Shown: one piece after another, positions 61,397 through 64,000 of the stretch
Position numbering within the stretch: position 1 is the first letter of the stretch
How the letters are laid out: every line of letters begins with the position of its first letter
Source: Hyposmocoma kahamanoa
Lineage: Eukaryota; Arthropoda; Insecta; Lepidoptera; Cosmopterigidae
Length of the DNA stretch: 64,000 nt
Direction of reading: 5' to 3'
Assembly: GCF_003589595.1 (NCBI RefSeq)
Contig: NW_020653719.1
Location: 2,346,931-2,410,930, forward strand
The notes under the pieces: generated by a model
The model's database searches: none
What the model was told of the DNA's origin: nothing
The model's input: only the letters and a program-made list of their open reading frames with translations
Translations under genes and position numbers: made by a program

Positions 61397-62599
61397 GTGA
61401 GTCTTTTTTATTACTTCTTTTTGTAGTGTTCTTGGTAAATTTACTACCTTTATTAACAAACCTTCAATAGTCTAATTAATAACTAAAATAATGCTTGAAA
61501 TAAAATTACTATTAAATGCACGTATTACTCGATCACAAAACTATTCCAACTATTTACATTACGGAATTTATATTGCGAAAACAAACATTATTTTTTGCTC
61601 TATTCGTTACAGTAAACATTGCTTAATTGGTGGGTGACAACGTTATTTATATTGTTAGCAAACGAGCAGTAGTCACAGAAATTGACAATTTTTGTTTTTA
61701 CACGGCACCAATTTATATTCCTTAGAATAAACTAGTTCGTGTAGTAATGTACATACATAAATTGGCATGTTCACCTTCGACTCTACTTGGTTAAGGTTCC
61801 GGAGATAGAATTTCTGTCTTGTAATTAGTGTTAACTACACACTTGCTTTTGCTGTTAAAGATTCCTGAACTCAAGTGTACTTTATATTTATTAAATTATA
61901 TAAAAATCGACGAAAACTTGTCGGTATATAAAGTAACATACATACCAAGGAATGTGCATTTCACTTTTTTTGTGTGAAACGAATCAACGAATCAATGACA
62001 ACCAGTTGTTACTGAAACGGTCATACAATTTAGTAGATAGATCGATAGATACATTCAATAAACTTTATAAAACTGATATTACATCGTAAATTGACCGGTT
62101 AATATTTTATTTACTAAAGTCATTAGACATAATTCATTGTTACTGATAATGATACTGTAATTTCCGGGAAAATAGCTGAAAATTAAGGTTACAGTGATAC
62201 CATAACTATTGTTGTTTATTTATTTTATATAGATAGAATAGACAGAAAAAAACACAAACCCGCCAGTTGCAAAATCCGTAAATGTTGTGTTGTAAATAGA
62301 TATCGTTGGTTGTGAAGCGATTATTTTTCCTGCATTTATCTTTGTATTAATTTCCTCGCAAATGTTATGGAAAACAATATGTAACACGGGCGGTACAGAA
62401 ATTTCTAATAGACTCGTTCGTAATTCCTTATGTACCGCCTTTAATACACTATGTATTAAAAATCTCTACACGTAAGAGTATTACTTTCTATTTAGTTACA
62501 TTGAAATGTTTGTCACATTGCTTCAAATTAAAAAGTGCCTGTATTCTAAAAGTAAAGGGTTTGTCCTTCACAGTCCTTCTATATATGTATATATGAAGA

Positions 62600-62720
62600 C
62601 TTTGATGGCAGAATGGTTAGCACTATGGGCGCTAGATAAGGAGATCCCGGGTTCAAGTCCCGGTAGGAGAAACGAGCTTTTCTAAATCGGTCCCAGTTTG
62701 GCTGTTCTGGGATAACTTAA
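62600..62720 (+). mobile_element. tRNA-derived SINE, family 4
   Basis: tRNA-like head ATGGCAGAATGGTTAGCACT, box-B-like GGTTCAAGTCCCGG, then a short body AATCGGTCCCAGTTTGG. It differs from the other three SINE families here. Confidence 0.6.
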
Positions 62721-63294
62721 TTTCGTAGCTCGTGTAATCGTGTACTCAACATCGAATCTATTAATTACGTTGGTGCTAATTATTATTTTGGGTGACAACA
62801 TTACATTCTCGCTTGTTCCACAGCCTAAAAGATTCAATTACATAAAATGTGATGATTTTTATACAATGTCAAATGGCTTTGATAGATTCCGCACAACAGT
62901 GAAAGTGTTGAATCCACCATTCACAAAAGTATATAGTAAAATTGAAGATCACTGATCACTGTACGATGTGAAATACGATTCCTAAAGATTTTCACGATAC
63001 AAAAAAAACACAAACTTACCTCGAAGTTTTACAAGAAAACCGCTATATTCAATAGGTACATCACATATATTTATAATTTTTTTTTTGTTATATGTATTTT
63101 TTTAATTTAATTTTTATATAACTGAGCTAAATTGAACACGTCTATTATACGATATACATTTTTCAAGTGGCTTTAATTTCGATTGTAAATAAATAAATTG
63201 TGAAATAAAGCCAGCGTCCCTGCCACTCGACCCGTGCAGTAGAATCAATTCAGTATCGACTCTTAAGTGTATTGTGTGAAAATTTGAAAATTGT

Positions 63295-63635
63295 TACCGA
63301 CTTCAAAAAAGGAAGAGGTTCTCAATGCGACTGTATTTTTTTTAATGTGTGTTTACACAGTTACTCAGACAGTCGTTGGAAAGGGTACCTTAGTCCCATA
63401 CAAACTTGAAGAAAATAATCCACCTCCATGGGTGGCAATTAGGGGATAAATCTGGTTTATTGGATTTCACCCACTTTCCGTAAACGTCAATAAAACTTGG
63501 TAAATAGTGTGAATTTCAAATTGTTAAGGAAAAAAATATTCCACCTCTAAGCGTGGCAAACTAGGGGATGAATGACTTTTGAGGTCGGTTTTTTAGTACT
63601 CTGTACTGAGATTATTCTGAATTCTCCTTTTTTGA
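63295..63635 (+). repeat. Dispersed repeat copy with internal duplication
   Basis: Plus copy of the 8350-8640 family. The CCACCTC...GTGGCAA...GGGGAT block occurs twice (about 63420-63450 and 63540-63570), so part of the unit is duplicated. Confidence 0.6.
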
Positions 63636-64000
63636 AGCCGGTTAAAAATAGGGCATATACACAAACAAGTTAACCAGTCTATTGGCCGATATCTACTCTT
63701 CTGTGCCTTAAATGATTATACTTAAGATAAAGCAATTAAGCTTTGAGAATTCGTTATAGGTATTTTGTCAAATGCTAATACACCGATAATATATTTATAC
63801 ATAGTATATATTATAATATTATAAGTGGATAATCATTTATGAATTATCAGGCGGTATTAGCCAAGTTATTATCGCCCAATCGTTATATGTAATATATAAA
63901 TACCTAAGTTTATTCTCCTAAGCCATATTTAGCTGGTTTACGCGAATATATTTATGGGCAAAAAAGGAAGAAGTTCTAGAGATTTTAATAATGTTTCAAA

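Larger units (their letters stand above)
61397..64000 (+). other. First intron of the ZIP gene (incomplete)
   Basis: No further ZIP exon was recognised; the conserved His-rich loop and later membrane segments are absent from the window. It contains a SINE (62600-62720) and a dispersed repeat (63295-63630). The open frame at 62740-62955 is not ZIP-like and is AT-rich. Confidence 0.6.

Noticed and set aside
62740..62955. Plus open frame of 71 codons considered as a second ZIP exon
   Set aside because: No membrane-segment or His-rich motif of ZIP proteins; frame and splice sites do not fit phase 1 from 61396.

Overview
This is a stretch of insect nuclear genome, most likely from a moth or butterfly. 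It is AT-rich, has long introns with GT/AG splice sites, is crowded with tRNA-derived SINEs, MITEs and LINE tails, and carries an insect-type SNAP-25 gene. The species cannot be told from the sequence.

Region 1 (about 1-17,100, minus strand) holds the whole coding part of Snap25, the neuronal Qb/Qc SNARE. I rebuilt it by hand from seven obligatory coding positions; every junction has a canonical splice site and matching phase, giving 211 residues. One position is represented by THREE tandem versions of the same 49-nt exon (10833-10881, 11695-11743, 12645-12693). They share reading phase but encode different peptides for the stretch of the first SNARE helix that ends at the ionic zero-layer Gln. 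Because 49 is not a multiple of three, only an odd choice such as exactly one exon keeps the frame. A roughly 200-bp very GC-rich block (about 11,790-12,000) lies between two of the alternatives. A likely 5' UTR exon and promoter lies far upstream at about 32,567-32,673.

Region 2 (about 17,100-61,000) has no recognisable host protein exon. It is a mosaic of mobile DNA: several SINE families, a nested MITE-in-SINE, hAT-type elements with 8-bp target duplications (6416-7607 and 18837-19064), Tc1/mariner remnants, decayed LINE 3' ends and several inverted-repeat elements. Its centrepiece is a 5,186-bp DNA transposon (41538-46723) with matching terminal inverted repeats, a 4-bp AATA target duplication and an intact two-exon gene for an 869-residue DDE/D-like transposase. 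That protein contains a zinc-binding Cys cluster and an 8-residue tandem-repeat tract.

Region 3 (about 60,950-64,000, plus strand) starts a ZIP-family (SLC39A) zinc transporter: a GC-rich TATA promoter, a short leader and the first coding exon (61120-61396). The rest lies beyond the right edge.

The host genes are independent of each other. The alternative exon cluster and the apparently intact transposon are the two things most worth following up. All protein identities rest on recognising motifs by eye; no database search was run.
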